Shown here piece by piece: positions 45,765-54,421 of a DNA stretch of 64,000 nucleotides. The DNA lies in NCBI RefSeq assembly GCF_000427095.1, contig NC_021487.1, positions 496,001 to 560,000 on the forward strand, in the 5' to 3' direction. Made by a program: the position numbers and the translations under genes. The notes below the pieces were generated by a model. It was not told where the DNA came from. It ran no database searches and was given only the letters and a program-made list of their open reading frames with translations. Each line of letters begins with the position of its first letter. Within the stretch, counting starts at the first letter, position 1. The stretch is from Chthonomonas calidirosea T49. GTDB lineage: Bacteria; Armatimonadota; Chthonomonadetes; Chthonomonadales; Chthonomonadaceae.

Positions 45765-46583
45765 ATGGAGAAAGTTACCCTCCGTGTTTTTCGAGGAGAT
45801 ATCCATGGAGGTCACATGGTCTCCTACGAGGTACCTGTGCAACCAAGCATGGTTGTGCTTGACGCCATCCACTATATTCAACAGCATATTGACCCAACCT
45901 TAGCCTGCCGGTGGAACTGTAAGGCAGCCAAATGCGGCTCTTGCAGCGCTGAGATCGATGGAAAACCACGCCTGATGTGCAAAACTCGCGTGGATCAATT
46001 TCCCTCCGGGGTTATTACCGTCGGTCCTATGCGCACCTTCCCGCTCATTAAAGATCTTGTGACTGATGTCTCTTGGAACTATCGCGTTGCAGCAAAAATC
46101 CCACCTCTGCAGCCCAAACCCGAGGTTGCAGGAAAACCCTTCCGAATGCAACAAGCCGATGTAGACCGCATTCAGGAGTTCCGTAAATGCATCGAATGCT
46201 TCTTATGTCAGGATGTGTGTCATATTCTGCGTGAGCACAATCGCCAAGATGCGTTCTTCGGCCCTCGTCAGATGGTTCGCATCGCTGCACTCGACATGCA
46301 TCCTATGGATAACCTCAATCGGCGTGAACAACTTGTGGGCGAGGCAGGAGTCGGTATGTGTAACATCACCAAATGCTGTACCGAGGTCTGCCCCGAACAT
46401 ATCCACATTACGGATAACGCCATCATTCCGCTAAAGGAACGCGTCGCTGACGATTACTTCGATCCGGTTACTCGTATCCTCCGACGCATTGGCGTTATTC
46501 AGCACGAACAGAAGCAACCTATGAGCAGTGTGCCTCAAAGCACAACGCAAATTATGAGCAAAAGTCCGCGTCCCGGAAAGTAG
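45765..46583 (+). CDS. sdhB: Succinate dehydrogenase/fumarate reductase iron-sulfur subunit
   Basis: A 272-residue ferredoxin-type protein carrying electrons from SdhA. The [2Fe-2S] site is ACRWNCKAAKCGSCSAEIDG with a later LMC; its spacing is longer than the common CREGICGSC and fits the actinobacterial-type subunit. The C-terminal clusters are CIECFLCQDVCHI and CNITKCCTEVCPEHIHI. The last 30 residues are a Ser/Gln-rich tail. An AGGAG site precedes the start. The next gene is on the other strand, so the complex II membrane anchor must be encoded elsewhere or be absent. Confidence 0.94.
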   Translation: MEKVTLRVFRGDIHGGHMVSYEVPVQPSMVVLDAIHYIQQHIDPTLACRWNCKAAKCGSCSAEIDGKPRLMCKTRVDQFPSGVITVGPMRTFPLIKDLVTDVSWNYRVAAKIPPLQPKPEVAGKPFRMQQADVDRIQEFRKCIECFLCQDVCHILREHNRQDAFFGPRQMVRIAALDMHPMDNLNRREQLVGEAGVGMCNITKCCTEVCPEHIHITDNAIIPLKERVADDYFDPVTRILRRIGVIQHEQKQPMSSVPQSTTQIMSKSPRPGK

Positions 46584-46630
46584 AAGAGCGTGTCTTTGTG
46601 ACAGGCCGGCACCAGCAACGAGGTAGCCGG

Positions 46631-47059
46631 CTAAACTATTTTTGGGCTCATAAATCGCTCGTACAATGCTTCAGAAAAACGACGTGGTTTGCCGCTCGCC
46701 CGCTCGATCAACATCTGCAACGTCTCGGCCTCCGTCAAAAGCTCTTCCCCACGCCATACCTCATAGCCCATTCTTAGTAAACTGCGCCGACACTCTATAG
46801 GCCATGTTCGTACAACGACTAAGTCCTCATAATACGCCGGTTTTATAAAACGGCAATGCAGTTCCAGCACGGGCATGGCGTAGCCGTCGCGCTCCATCTG
46901 TGCGTAGTCAATGCCCCGCTCTCTGCAAAATGTGCTGCGTGCAGCCTCAAACCAAATGGGATAGTTCGAATGATGAACCACCCCCATAGGATCACACTCC
47001 GCATATCGAACACGAATCTCCGTCTGAGAGCCCCTCTCAAGCGGCATACGTCCCTTCAT
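46631..47059 (-). CDS. Acyl-CoA thioesterase, 4HBT (YbgC-like) hot-dog family
   Basis: A 142-residue hot-dog fold thioesterase. The motif VRYAECDPMGVVHHSNYPIWFEAAR holds the catalytic Asp of the 4-hydroxybenzoyl-CoA thioesterase branch, and the middle part (ELHCRFIKPAYYEDLVVVRTWP) is typical. The acyl substrate is not known; YbgC proteins of the Tol-Pal cluster are close in pattern. It overlaps the histidine kinase stop by ATGA. An ATG at 47047 with AAGGGA close by is an alternative start. It is the last gene of the leftward purN-led series; a GCCGGC inverted repeat near 46602-46632 could end transcription. Confidence 0.87.
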   Translation of the reverse strand: MKGRMPLERGSQTEIRVRYAECDPMGVVHHSNYPIWFEAARSTFCRERGIDYAQMERDGYAMPVLELHCRFIKPAYYEDLVVVRTWPIECRRSLLRMGYEVWRGEELLTEAETLQMLIERASGKPRRFSEALYERFMSPKIV

Positions 47060-48246
47060 GGCTGGTTCGACTCCATCGTCGCCTCGTAGTCCACATGAAT
47101 ACGCACCGGCAGGTGTATAGTGAAGACATTGCCGCTATTGTCCTCGTTGGCCTTTACCTCCAGTCTTCCTTGATGCAATGCGATGTAACGACAGGCTAAC
47201 GACAGACCAAAATCCCACTCAAGACCTCCAGCAGCATACGGCTCCCTCTCCAACGAAAGACCATAGATGGTCGAAAGCTTTTGCTGGGAAATGGGTGCCG
47301 CCGAATCGGACACCACAAGGATAAGCTCCTCTCCCCCCACATGGGCTCTCAGGTCAACAACCCCCTCCGTTCTACTTGAGCGAAGGCTCTCGTGTACTAT
47401 CTGGTAGACAATATGCCGTATGAGGCTCTCGTCGGCGATAATCCAGCACGACGGGAGGTTCGCATCGTACCTCAGCTGCACATCTTGTCGCTGAGCTAAC
47501 GGTTGCAACATTTCGACGATCTCCCTTAGAGAGCTGTTGAGATCAAAGACCCTGGGATGAAGTTCCCGTCGTTGATCTTGTATTCTCAACAGATCGAAGA
47601 GATTATCAAGTATCTCTTGCAGATGGAGGGAAGCGTGGTAGATATGCCCAAGAGCAGTCTGCTGTGCCTCGTTTAAAGGTCCATAGGTCTCCTCTTGCAA
47701 AAGTTCTGTAAAACCTAGCAAGGTCGTAAGAGGGGCTCGGGCATCGTGGGAAGCGTTAGAGAGAAACCGCATGAGTTGATGGCGCCTTACCACCTCCGCA
47801 TCACGCCGAGCGATCTCTATTGCCTCGCTTTTATGCAGGCGTAGCGAGGCAGCACGCAAGAGGAAGTCGTTAATGCACGCACTACATAGATAGGCGGCTG
47901 TAGCTCCACCCTCTGGCATCGAATCAAGTTGTTTCGTAACCAACCGTGCGAGAGTCTTGAAACAAGCGCCCAAATCGCCCCATTCAAGCGGCATTTCAGC
48001 GATCTTTTCCGCCAGAAGCGCCTCCTCTTCTGTTACCGGGTCGAGCGACTGTTGAAGTAAATGGTTCCGCACGACACAGTCATAGATTTGGGATACCGCC
48101 TGTCTCAGCTCACCGCGAGGCCCAAGCAAGGAAGGATCTAAATGCCATAAAATTCGGCTAACCTGTTGACACCATTCGCTCAACAGCTTGCGGCGATGAG
48201 AGAGAAGAGCTTGGGCGGCAGCCTCCATCGCTGTTACGCTCTGCAT
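47056..48246 (-). CDS. Histidine kinase-like protein with degenerate ATP-binding domain
   Basis: A 396-residue protein. The first 150 residues are helical and soluble, with no membrane span. A HisKA dimerisation segment follows, with the phosphoacceptor in SNASHDARAPLTTLLGFTELL (near residue 170). The C-terminal third matches a HATPase domain in length and order, but its motifs are broken: the N-box reads VYQIVHESLRSS without the key Asn, the G1 box DxGxG reads VVSDSAAPIS, and the G2 region reads LEWDFGLSLA. It may not bind ATP normally and could act as a scaffold or phosphatase-like partner. ATG 48246 (after AAAGGT) is preferred over GTG 48252. No response regulator is adjacent. Confidence 0.78.
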   Translation of the reverse strand: MQSVTAMEAAAQALLSHRRKLLSEWCQQVSRILWHLDPSLLGPRGELRQAVSQIYDCVVRNHLLQQSLDPVTEEEALLAEKIAEMPLEWGDLGACFKTLARLVTKQLDSMPEGGATAAYLCSACINDFLLRAASLRLHKSEAIEIARRDAEVVRRHQLMRFLSNASHDARAPLTTLLGFTELLQEETYGPLNEAQQTALGHIYHASLHLQEILDNLFDLLRIQDQRRELHPRVFDLNSSLREIVEMLQPLAQRQDVQLRYDANLPSCWIIADESLIRHIVYQIVHESLRSSRTEGVVDLRAHVGGEELILVVSDSAAPISQQKLSTIYGLSLEREPYAAGGLEWDFGLSLACRYIALHQGRLEVKANEDNSGNVFTIHLPVRIHVDYEATMESNQP

Positions 48247-48257
48247 GGGCACTACCT

Positions 48258-48932
48258 TTAGTGTTTCTTCTGCAAGACCTGAATAACGTCATTCGTAATG
48301 TCGTTGTCGGAATAGACGAGGGAGTCGGCGCTCCATACCTCATGAATTCCCTTTTTTCTCGCCACCTCGGCGACCAGGTTGCGTAACTGCTCTAACTGAT
48401 CTTTACGGCAATCATCCACCGTCTGAAGCGCCTTATCGCTAAGCTCCTTGTCAATGCCCGGCAATATGTCTTGTAGATACTGTTGTTGACGCGCTTGCAG
48501 CGTCTGCATGGTGGTGCGATCGGCAGCGGTCAACTCTTTATCCGGCTTCGTAATTAGAGCGTTCAGCTGTGCACTGCGCTGATCGGAAAGGTTCTGCAGC
48601 TCCTTTATTCGCGCCTGCTGCGCCGGCGTGGGGTTGTCCAAGGTGATAAGATGTAAAAACTCGCCTAGCTCCTCCGGAGTGAGAAAGGCCACACGCCGCG
48701 CTTGGCGCGACTGATCGGCCGCTTTCAGCATGGCGTCCTGATACTTCTGCTCTACAACCGTCGGCGCATCTGAGGCCTCATAGACCCGTTGCATATCTAC
48801 TCTTGCAATGTCAGACCGGAGCAGTGGCGATGAAGCGCTCTGGTTATCTCCCGCGTTGACTCGCAGTCCTCCCGCCGCAATCAACAGAGCCAGCGTAAAT
48901 GCGCCCATATGTAAAAACGGTGTTACCTTCAC
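48258..48932 (-). CDS. OmpH/Skp-like periplasmic protein
   Basis: A 224-residue exported protein. The signal peptide is GAFTLALLIAAGGLRVNAG. The mature part is nearly all helical, with ARVDMQRVYEASDAPTVVEQKYQDAM resembling the start of OmpH/Skp chaperones, a Gln-rich coiled-coil stretch (RTTMQTLQARQQQYLQDI), and a C-terminal strand-like EVWSADSLVYSDNDITNDVIQVL, as in Skp proteins that end with a beta segment. I infer a chaperone for outer-membrane proteins. The GTG at 48932 has AAAGGAGG before it and is the best start; the frame is open to 48971. It lies 16 nt after purN. Confidence 0.72.
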   Translation of the reverse strand: MKVTPFLHMGAFTLALLIAAGGLRVNAGDNQSASSPLLRSDIARVDMQRVYEASDAPTVVEQKYQDAMLKAADQSRQARRVAFLTPEELGEFLHLITLDNPTPAQQARIKELQNLSDQRSAQLNALITKPDKELTAADRTTMQTLQARQQQYLQDILPGIDKELSDKALQTVDDCRKDQLEQLRNLVAEVARKKGIHEVWSADSLVYSDNDITNDVIQVLQKKH

Positions 48933-48948
48933 TCTCTTTCCTCCTTTA

Positions 48949-49620
48949 CTAGCACGACTTGAAAGGATCATATACGAGCACTCGACGCCCCTTCACGCAC
49001 AACCATCTCGACGTGCGTATGTCCACAGCCTCCACATAGGCCCGATGCTCTTCGGGTAAAAGCCTCGCGGCCAACGTTTCCGGCGTATCCTCATCGAACA
49101 CCGGTATCGCACGCTGCACGAGGATCGGCCCCGTATCGTAATCATTATCCACAAAATGCACGGTACAACCGGTTACCTTCATACCGCTCTCAATGACGGC
49201 CTCATGAACCCGTCTCCCATACATTCCCTTCCCTCCGAATAGCGGCAATAAGGCCGGATGGATGTTAAGCACGCGGTAGGAATAAGCCGCTACGATCGGC
49301 GCCGGTAGCCGTAGGAGGTAGCCCGCTAAACAGACTAAGTTGATCTCATAGCGGCGCAACAGGCGTAGAAGGGCGTGCGCATACGCTTCTTCTTGCCCCT
49401 CATACTTTTTTGGAGAAACGACATGAACGGCCACTCCGGCCTCGCGCGCTCGTGTCAACGCAGGAGCCTCTGCTCGCGTTCCGATCACAACACGAACTTC
49501 ACCCTTAATCCGCTGCTCCATACAGGCATCTAGCAGCGCTTGCATGTTGCTGCCTCGGGCTTCTCCCGACACGAATACAGCTATCTGTGCCTCTCCCAGA
49601 GGCTCCAAAATCTCAGTCAA
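48949..49620 (-). CDS. purN: Phosphoribosylglycinamide formyltransferase
   Basis: A 223-residue enzyme of purine synthesis that formylates GAR. Motifs: IAVFVSGEARGSNMQALLDAC at the N-terminus (usually SGxGSN), CLAGYLLRLPAPIV, the catalytic NIHPALLPLFGGKGMYG with Asn and His, and HFVDNDYDTGPILVQRAIPV with the catalytic Asp. The insertion EAR in the first glycine loop is unusual. The start at 49620 is TTG; the in-frame alternative ATG would remove the first strand, and GGGGGGAA upstream can serve as ribosome site. First gene of a leftward operon with the OmpH-like, kinase-like and thioesterase genes. Confidence 0.9.
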   Translation of the reverse strand: MTEILEPLGEAQIAVFVSGEARGSNMQALLDACMEQRIKGEVRVVIGTRAEAPALTRAREAGVAVHVVSPKKYEGQEEAYAHALLRLLRRYEINLVCLAGYLLRLPAPIVAAYSYRVLNIHPALLPLFGGKGMYGRRVHEAVIESGMKVTGCTVHFVDNDYDTGPILVQRAIPVFDEDTPETLAARLLPEEHRAYVEAVDIRTSRWLCVKGRRVLVYDPFKSC

Positions 49621-49753
49621 GCTGCGTTCCCCCCGACTAGGTGCCCCTTACGTGTTAACGCGAGATCACCCGTTCTCTTAGACGCTCTGTAAAGCGCTGT
49701 GTTAGAAGATTCTAGCGTATCCAAAGGCCAATTCGTGCCGATGAAATGAACTA

Positions 49754-49762
49754 TGCTATAAT
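49754..49762 (+). promoter_or_regulatory. Extended -10 promoter of the zinc-ribbon gene
   Basis: TGCTATAAT combines a TG extension with a consensus -10 box (49757-49762). No -35 box is evident, as expected for extended -10 promoters. The start would be near 49769, giving a leader of about 64 nt. Confidence 0.6.
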
Positions 49763-49832
49763 AACTGAGGTAAGGGCCGTTTTCAGCAAGGATAGGCTTC
49801 CCTCAATTTGGGTGAGGAGATAGATTTTAGCG

Positions 49833-50954
49833 ATGATCTGCAAACACTGCGGCATGGAAAGCACCACCACCGATCGGTGTAGCGTTTGTGGTCTTCCTCT
49901 ACAGCCGACCCAAGAAACCGCAGAACAAACCACCACAGAGGCTACCCAAGAGAGCGTGCCTGTGGCCGATTCCACGGTAACGCCCCCCCAAAAGAAGGAG
50001 ATCATTAAAGCACATCGTCCCGCTCCGGCCATCGTTCCACCAGCCAAAAAGCATTCCACTCCTGCTTTTGGTGGTGCAAAACATAGCCCCCCTCCCGCAG
50101 TCCCTCCTCCGTCCCGCCGCGTGGCCTCCCTCTCGGAGATTCTTGAATCGAAAACGACCATAGACAACACGCCCGCCCCGGCCTACTCCAATAAAGCTCC
50201 TGATCCGCTCGCCTCGGTTCTGTCTAACCTTAAGCTACCTCAAAAGGAAACCATTGAAACCCAGGCCCCTGCGGTTGCCGATGCCCCCCAAGCTTCAACG
50301 GAAACTTCTCTGCCACCAGCATCCAACCTTCCATCTCAAACGTCAACATCCGCTGAGTCGGCGCCTTCCATAACTCCTCTTCCTCAACAAGAGCCATCTC
50401 AACCTACGCAACCAACTCCACGCCCAACTGCGGCGGAAGAGCTAGAGGCCTACGCCCCGCCAAATCCTTGGCCTATCACCGCCCGCTATGCCGCCGTCCT
50501 TGCCCTACTCCTCGCTTTTGCCGGGCTATTCCCCATCTATCAGAAACATCTGTTTTGGGCGCCCATGCTGCTCGCGCAGTTTCTTGGAGGTCTCCTGCTG
50601 CCCGTCATGCGGGTGGTGCCCTGGTTCGATGAAGATCCTGACGATCTCCCTTTGGTCATCGGTCTCGTCTTCTTCTTCGGTCCTCTCATTGGTCTTGTCA
50701 TCTACATTATCCTCTCCCTACTGCGCCATAACACGAACCCTGGTCTCATGGGCTGTCTCATCGTCGGCAGCCTGTCGCTCCTGGTCGTTCAGCCGGCATG
50801 GCTTGGACACCTCGATGCGCAATGGCTCGCCCCTTTCGCCGGAGTACAAACCAATCCACTGCAGCTCATAGCCCACCTCGCTATGGGTTGGTCACCCATC
50901 GTGGTCATCGTCGGCTGGATATTTGCAGGAGTCTTCCGCAAACTGTATGAGTAA
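49833..50954 (+). CDS. Zinc-ribbon membrane protein of unknown function
   Basis: A 373-residue protein in three parts. Residues 1-25 form a zinc ribbon with two CxxC pairs (MICKHCGME and RCSVCGLPL). Residues 25-200 are a low-complexity linker rich in Pro, Thr, Ser and Gln. The last 170 residues hold about five membrane helices (for example YAAVLALLLAFAGLFPI and LVIGLVFFFGPLIGLVIYIIL). I do not recognise a family beyond the common zinc-ribbon/membrane design, so no function is given. It is preceded by an extended -10 promoter and stands alone. The 284 nt that follow, up to cheB, hold no gene I can support. Confidence 0.7.
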   Translation: MICKHCGMESTTTDRCSVCGLPLQPTQETAEQTTTEATQESVPVADSTVTPPQKKEIIKAHRPAPAIVPPAKKHSTPAFGGAKHSPPPAVPPPSRRVASLSEILESKTTIDNTPAPAYSNKAPDPLASVLSNLKLPQKETIETQAPAVADAPQASTETSLPPASNLPSQTSTSAESAPSITPLPQQEPSQPTQPTPRPTAAEELEAYAPPNPWPITARYAAVLALLLAFAGLFPIYQKHLFWAPMLLAQFLGGLLLPVMRVVPWFDEDPDDLPLVIGLVFFFGPLIGLVIYIILSLLRHNTNPGLMGCLIVGSLSLLVVQPAWLGHLDAQWLAPFAGVQTNPLQLIAHLAMGWSPIVVIVGWIFAGVFRKLYE

Positions 50955-51238
50955 ACGACCGTGCGCCTTAAGCCGGCGGCTTTGCTCTGGCGCGACAGAC
51001 GAGGCTGCCTCCGAGTCGCATGGCTGGTTTACAGCGGCCGACTGGCAATAGGGCCAGCCGCAATCTCATCCGCTAGCCCAGCCAAACAGGTGCGAATGGA
51101 GGACGCAAGGCGTTGCGCCCGTACTAGCCCTGCGCCCCTACCCCAGTGCACATTTTACGAAGAACCACACTTAAGACCCCTCCGCACATAGCCAACAATA
51201 GAGTAGATTTCACGGAGTCAAGGGGAGGCTCTCCTTGT

Positions 51239-52297
51239 ATGGAGAAACGGATTCGAGTTCTTATTGTGGACGATAGCGCGCTTATACGTCTCTTGCTCAC
51301 TAAGCTGCTTACCTCCGACCCACAAATTGAGGTGGTGGGTACCGCCTCAGATCCCCTACAAGCCTCACAGAAAATTGAAGAGCTCTCGCCCGACGTGCTC
51401 ACGCTCGATGTTGAGATGCCTCATATGGATGGGCTAACCTTCCTAGCCGATCTCATGAACCACCATCCATTGCCTGTCGTCATGGTCTCCTCCCTAACCC
51501 AACATGGGTGCGAAACAACGATTAAAGCGCTGGAGCTTGGGGCAGTAGATTTCTTCCCAAAGCCTACTCTACAACAGCTCAACACGTCAAACGACGCCGC
51601 CCTAGAGCTACTTGCAAAAGTGAAGGCTGCCGCCTCTGCTCGCGTTGTTCGCCGATCAGCAAGTAGATCCGAGGCGCTCGTAGCGAAACTAGCGCCTCAG
51701 CAGCTCATGCATCAAGTGATTCTCATCGGCGCTTCCACCGGCGGCACGGAGGCCATACGCGAAATCCTCACCTCACTTCCCCCTAATATTCCCGGCATCG
51801 TCATGGTACAACACATGCCTCCTGGCTTCACGTCCTCCTTCGCACAGCGCCTCGATAAGCTATGCCCCTTCCATGTAAAGGAGGCACAAGATGGCGACAG
51901 AGTTCAACCTGGACTCGCCCTGCTTGCTCCAGGTGACTTTCAAACCACCCTGCATCGTGCCTACACAGGCTATTATGTTCAGGTCCAAAAATCCGAGCCG
52001 GTCAATCGGCATCGGCCTTCCGTAGATGCCCTCTTCAACTCGGCTGCAGATAGCGCCAAGGCCAACGTCATTGCCGTACTGCTTACCGGTATGGGAGAGG
52101 ATGGAGCCCGTGGGCTTTATCAACTACGGCAAGCTGGGGCCCTCACCATCGCTCAAGACGAGGCAACAAGTGTCGTTTTCGGGATGCCGCGAGCGGCCAT
52201 CGCGCTGGGAGCTGCCGAGTTCGTTCTCCCCTTGCCGCGCATCGCGCAAGAGATTGTTCGCCTTCTAGAAAACATGCGGCCCCCCATGAGTGCTTAA
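51239..52297 (+). CDS. cheB: Chemotaxis response regulator protein-glutamate methylesterase
   Basis: A 352-residue CheB. The receiver domain (RVLIVDDSALIRLLL; phosphoacceptor Asp in LTLDVEMPHMDG) is followed by a linker and the methylesterase domain, with the catalytic Ser in IGASTGGTEAIREIL, a His in VMVQHMPPGFT, and an Asp in LLTGMGEDGARGL. All three catalytic residues are present. It should demethylate or deamidate chemoreceptors. No cheA, cheW, cheR or receptor genes are nearby, so it is an orphan here. ATG 51239 follows AGGGGAGG with 10-nt spacing; the frame opens earlier at 51146. Its last four bases overlap the converging TPR gene. Confidence 0.94.
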   Translation: MEKRIRVLIVDDSALIRLLLTKLLTSDPQIEVVGTASDPLQASQKIEELSPDVLTLDVEMPHMDGLTFLADLMNHHPLPVVMVSSLTQHGCETTIKALELGAVDFFPKPTLQQLNTSNDAALELLAKVKAAASARVVRRSASRSEALVAKLAPQQLMHQVILIGASTGGTEAIREILTSLPPNIPGIVMVQHMPPGFTSSFAQRLDKLCPFHVKEAQDGDRVQPGLALLAPGDFQTTLHRAYTGYYVQVQKSEPVNRHRPSVDALFNSAADSAKANVIAVLLTGMGEDGARGLYQLRQAGALTIAQDEATSVVFGMPRAAIALGAAEFVLPLPRIAQEIVRLLENMRPPMSA

Positions 52298-53283
52298 TCC
52301 CTAATAGGTGCCTTATCTGCTCTCTGCGAAAGAACTTGGCATTCCGTGAACATCTTCTGTGCGGCATCCGGCTTATGCATTCGCAAAAACGCGATCCCAA
52401 GTAACCGAGCTACACGCGCGCGAGCTAGAAGATGCTTCTGACTGTAGCCCCCATTCGCATCGGGAACAGCGGTAACATGAAGAGCATTCAACAGAGTCTG
52501 CACGGCCTCACGATTTCTTTGCAACTTCAAGTAGACAGCACCTAGTTCCGCCAACGCAAGAGGATCTTGTGGTTGCAGCGCAGTTGCACGCTGTAGGGCA
52601 TGCAGCGCCTCTAGGCTCTCTGGTCTTCCTGGCTCGTTGTTCAGTGCCCATCCGAGAAGGTACCACGCCCGCGCGTTGTTAGGATCGAGCTGAATACAAC
52701 GTCGTGCCTGCTGCTCTGTAAGACGGACGTCTTGCGCCTGCTGGAAAATGTTGGCTCCATGCAGCCATATTGCTGCATTGGAGGGAGCATAACGCTCCGC
52801 CGTTAGAACTTCTCGGATACAATCCCCAAGATCACCACTTTTACCATAGGCAGCAGAGAGTAGATCATGAGCTGTCCCCGAATGGGGCGATTGGGCCACA
52901 GCTTGTTTCGCGGCCTGTAAGGCGCATTGTCCATCACCTATTGCCAAACAGGCCTCTGCTAAAGTCTGTTGTGCCTCCGGAAACGTGGGATGTTCACTTA
53001 CGAGGCTCTGCAATAGGGGAACGGCCTGTGCGGCATGTCCGGTTTTCGTGTAAAAACGTCCTAGCTGAAAGTAGGTGTAAGGAAAAGAGGGATACTCCAC
53101 CATTAGACGCCGCCAAATGGCAATGGCATCTTCGTAGTCGCCAGTCTCCGCAAGATGAACAGCCTCCATATAGCGCTGCATAAGAAGGGTGGGCTCAGTA
53201 AAGCGCATCCGGAACCAGAGTGCAGCGCCAACAAGAAAAGCTGCGACGATAAGGCCGCCCTTGATCCGAGCCGTAGAGTCCAT
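52294..53283 (-). CDS. Tetratricopeptide-repeat protein with N-terminal membrane helix
   Basis: A 329-residue protein. One membrane helix (GGLIVAAFLVGAALWF) is followed by about seven TPR-like helical hairpins: AETGDYEDAIAIWRRLMVEYPSFPYTYFQLGRFY, then repeats with A at positions 8 and 20 and P at 32, up to the YSQKHLLARARVARLLGIAFLRM segment. Such repeats mediate protein contacts; the partner is not known. It would face the periplasm or the cytoplasm side of the membrane according to the positive-inside rule (few positives before the helix). The small membrane-protein gene on its left end is 10 nt further up the same strand. Confidence 0.75.
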   Translation of the reverse strand: MDSTARIKGGLIVAAFLVGAALWFRMRFTEPTLLMQRYMEAVHLAETGDYEDAIAIWRRLMVEYPSFPYTYFQLGRFYTKTGHAAQAVPLLQSLVSEHPTFPEAQQTLAEACLAIGDGQCALQAAKQAVAQSPHSGTAHDLLSAAYGKSGDLGDCIREVLTAERYAPSNAAIWLHGANIFQQAQDVRLTEQQARRCIQLDPNNARAWYLLGWALNNEPGRPESLEALHALQRATALQPQDPLALAELGAVYLKLQRNREAVQTLLNALHVTAVPDANGGYSQKHLLARARVARLLGIAFLRMHKPDAAQKMFTECQVLSQRADKAPIRD

Positions 53284-53292
53284 TCTTCCTAT

Positions 53293-53481
53293 CTAAGGGG
53301 AAGTTGGATGTTTGATCTCCGAGTGCGCGGCACTAGCCGCGGGCGGCGGAATCTTATAGTCCATCGGCTGCGGCTTTGAGCCGCCTCCTCCTCCAAACAC
53401 CTTGATCCCGATAAGGATCAGGATAACGACGATCACAGCAAATATGATCCCAGCAACAACCGGGTTCACGTTCTGGCGCAT
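53293..53481 (-). CDS. Small single-TM protein with Pro-rich tail
   Basis: A 62-residue protein. The N-terminal helix PVVAGIIFAVIVVILILIGIKVF is followed by GGGGGSKPQP and a Pro/Ala/His-rich tail. A short flexible linker after the helix suggests the tail protrudes from the membrane. The gene ends 9 nt before the TPR gene starts on the same strand, so they are probably read together. No family is recognised. A strong hairpin lies upstream at 53505-53532. Confidence 0.6.
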   Translation of the reverse strand: MRQNVNPVVAGIIFAVIVVILILIGIKVFGGGGGSKPQPMDYKIPPPAASAAHSEIKHPTSP

Positions 53482-53504
53482 TTTTCTTCTCCTAGAGCTA
53501 ATTA

Positions 53505-53532
53505 CATAGGGAGGAATGGAATCCTCCCTATG
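53505..53532 (-). terminator. Terminator of the prepilin-like gene
   Basis: CATAGGGAGGA and TCCTCCCTATG form a perfect 11-bp stem around a 6-nt loop. It begins 15 nt after the prepilin-like stop on the - strand. The trailing sequence on that strand is TAATTAG, so termination by a T-run is weak. Confidence 0.6.
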
Positions 53533-53547
53533 CTTTTAGATCGGCTG

Positions 53548-54348
53548 CTAGTTCGTTGGTTGGCTACAACCTTTGTCGCTGTAGTTCTGGTCGTACACCT
53601 TGGCACTACGAAAGGCTCCGTAGTACAACCCATTTGCAAAACCCTGTCCAGCATCTGGTGCAGGAACACTCAGCACGCCAAACTTCGCGTGGCCGTCGGC
53701 ATAAGCGAAGTTTTGTCCATTGAAATGACGCGGGTTTCGCGAATTCCCCTTGAAGTCGCCATAACCAGCCCATATGGATAGAGGATCCGACCAATCCCAA
53801 TAAAAGGCATACCCTCCTGTACCGTTTGGTTGACAGGTATGCCAATTCCATCCATAACGATCATCGCTAATAATCGCTAAATCAGCTGGGCTTTGAAGAC
53901 GAGCTAAAGTATAAGGTCCTCCCTGATCGTTATTTTCATCGAAAATAAAATCGCTCAAACCATACGTTACACGATAGTTAGGTGGAGTATATCCCCACGT
54001 ACTGAATAGCGTATCGCTATTGCTAGGGCAGCTGAAGAGCTGCTGGTTCTTAATATAGGGCATCAGTAGATCGCTCCACCATACAGTTGGGCAGGGAGCG
54101 TTCGGGTTTGGGGGACATCCTGTGTCTCCAGGGTTTTGATGCCAGGGCAGCTGGAAGAAGGTTTCATCGTAATCTTGCACATACATCATCGTCGCTAGCC
54201 CGATCTGTTTGAGATTTGACAGACATGAGATCGAGCGCGCTTTTTCGCGTGCCTGCGCAAACACCGGAAACAGAATTGCTGCAAGAATCGCTATTATTGC
54301 GATCACAACAAGCAATTCGATCAATGTAAACGCCTTTTTGGTTTTCAT
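53548..54348 (-). CDS. Prepilin-type N-methylation protein with H-X9-DG motif
   Basis: A 266-residue pseudopilin-like protein. The type III leader is [25 protein letters not shown]: cleavage after the Ala, Phe methylated, with the Glu at +5. The segment [21 protein letters not shown] is shared by the DUF1559/H-X9-DG families, and [13 protein letters not shown] gives His, nine residues, then Asp-Gly. These families are much expanded in Armatimonadota and Planctomycetota; the function is surface or secretion related but undefined. ATG 54348 has a better distance to TAGGAGGT than the ATG at 54354. A hairpin follows the stop. It is downstream of the GntR-type gene. Confidence 0.88.
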   Translation of the reverse strand: MKTKKAFTLIELLVVIAIIAILAAILFPVFAQAREKARSISCLSNLKQIGLATMMYVQDYDETFFQLPWHQNPGDTGCPPNPNAPCPTVWWSDLLMPYIKNQQLFSCPSNSDTLFSTWGYTPPNYRVTYGLSDFIFDENNDQGGPYTLARLQSPADLAIISDDRYGWNWHTCQPNGTGGYAFYWDWSDPLSIWAGYGDFKGNSRNPRHFNGQNFAYADGHAKFGVLSVPAPDAGQGFANGLYYGAFRSAKVYDQNYSDKGCSQPTN

Positions 54349-54421
54349 TACCATACCTCCTATAGTGTTTTTGATAGCTCTGTGCGTTGTTGTTTGGCAC
54401 AGACAGTGGTTCGTTCACGCC

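Noticed and set aside
51146-51238. Longer CheB start at 51146
   Set aside because: The extra 31 residues precede the receiver domain without family likeness, and the ATG at 51239 follows AGGGGAGG.
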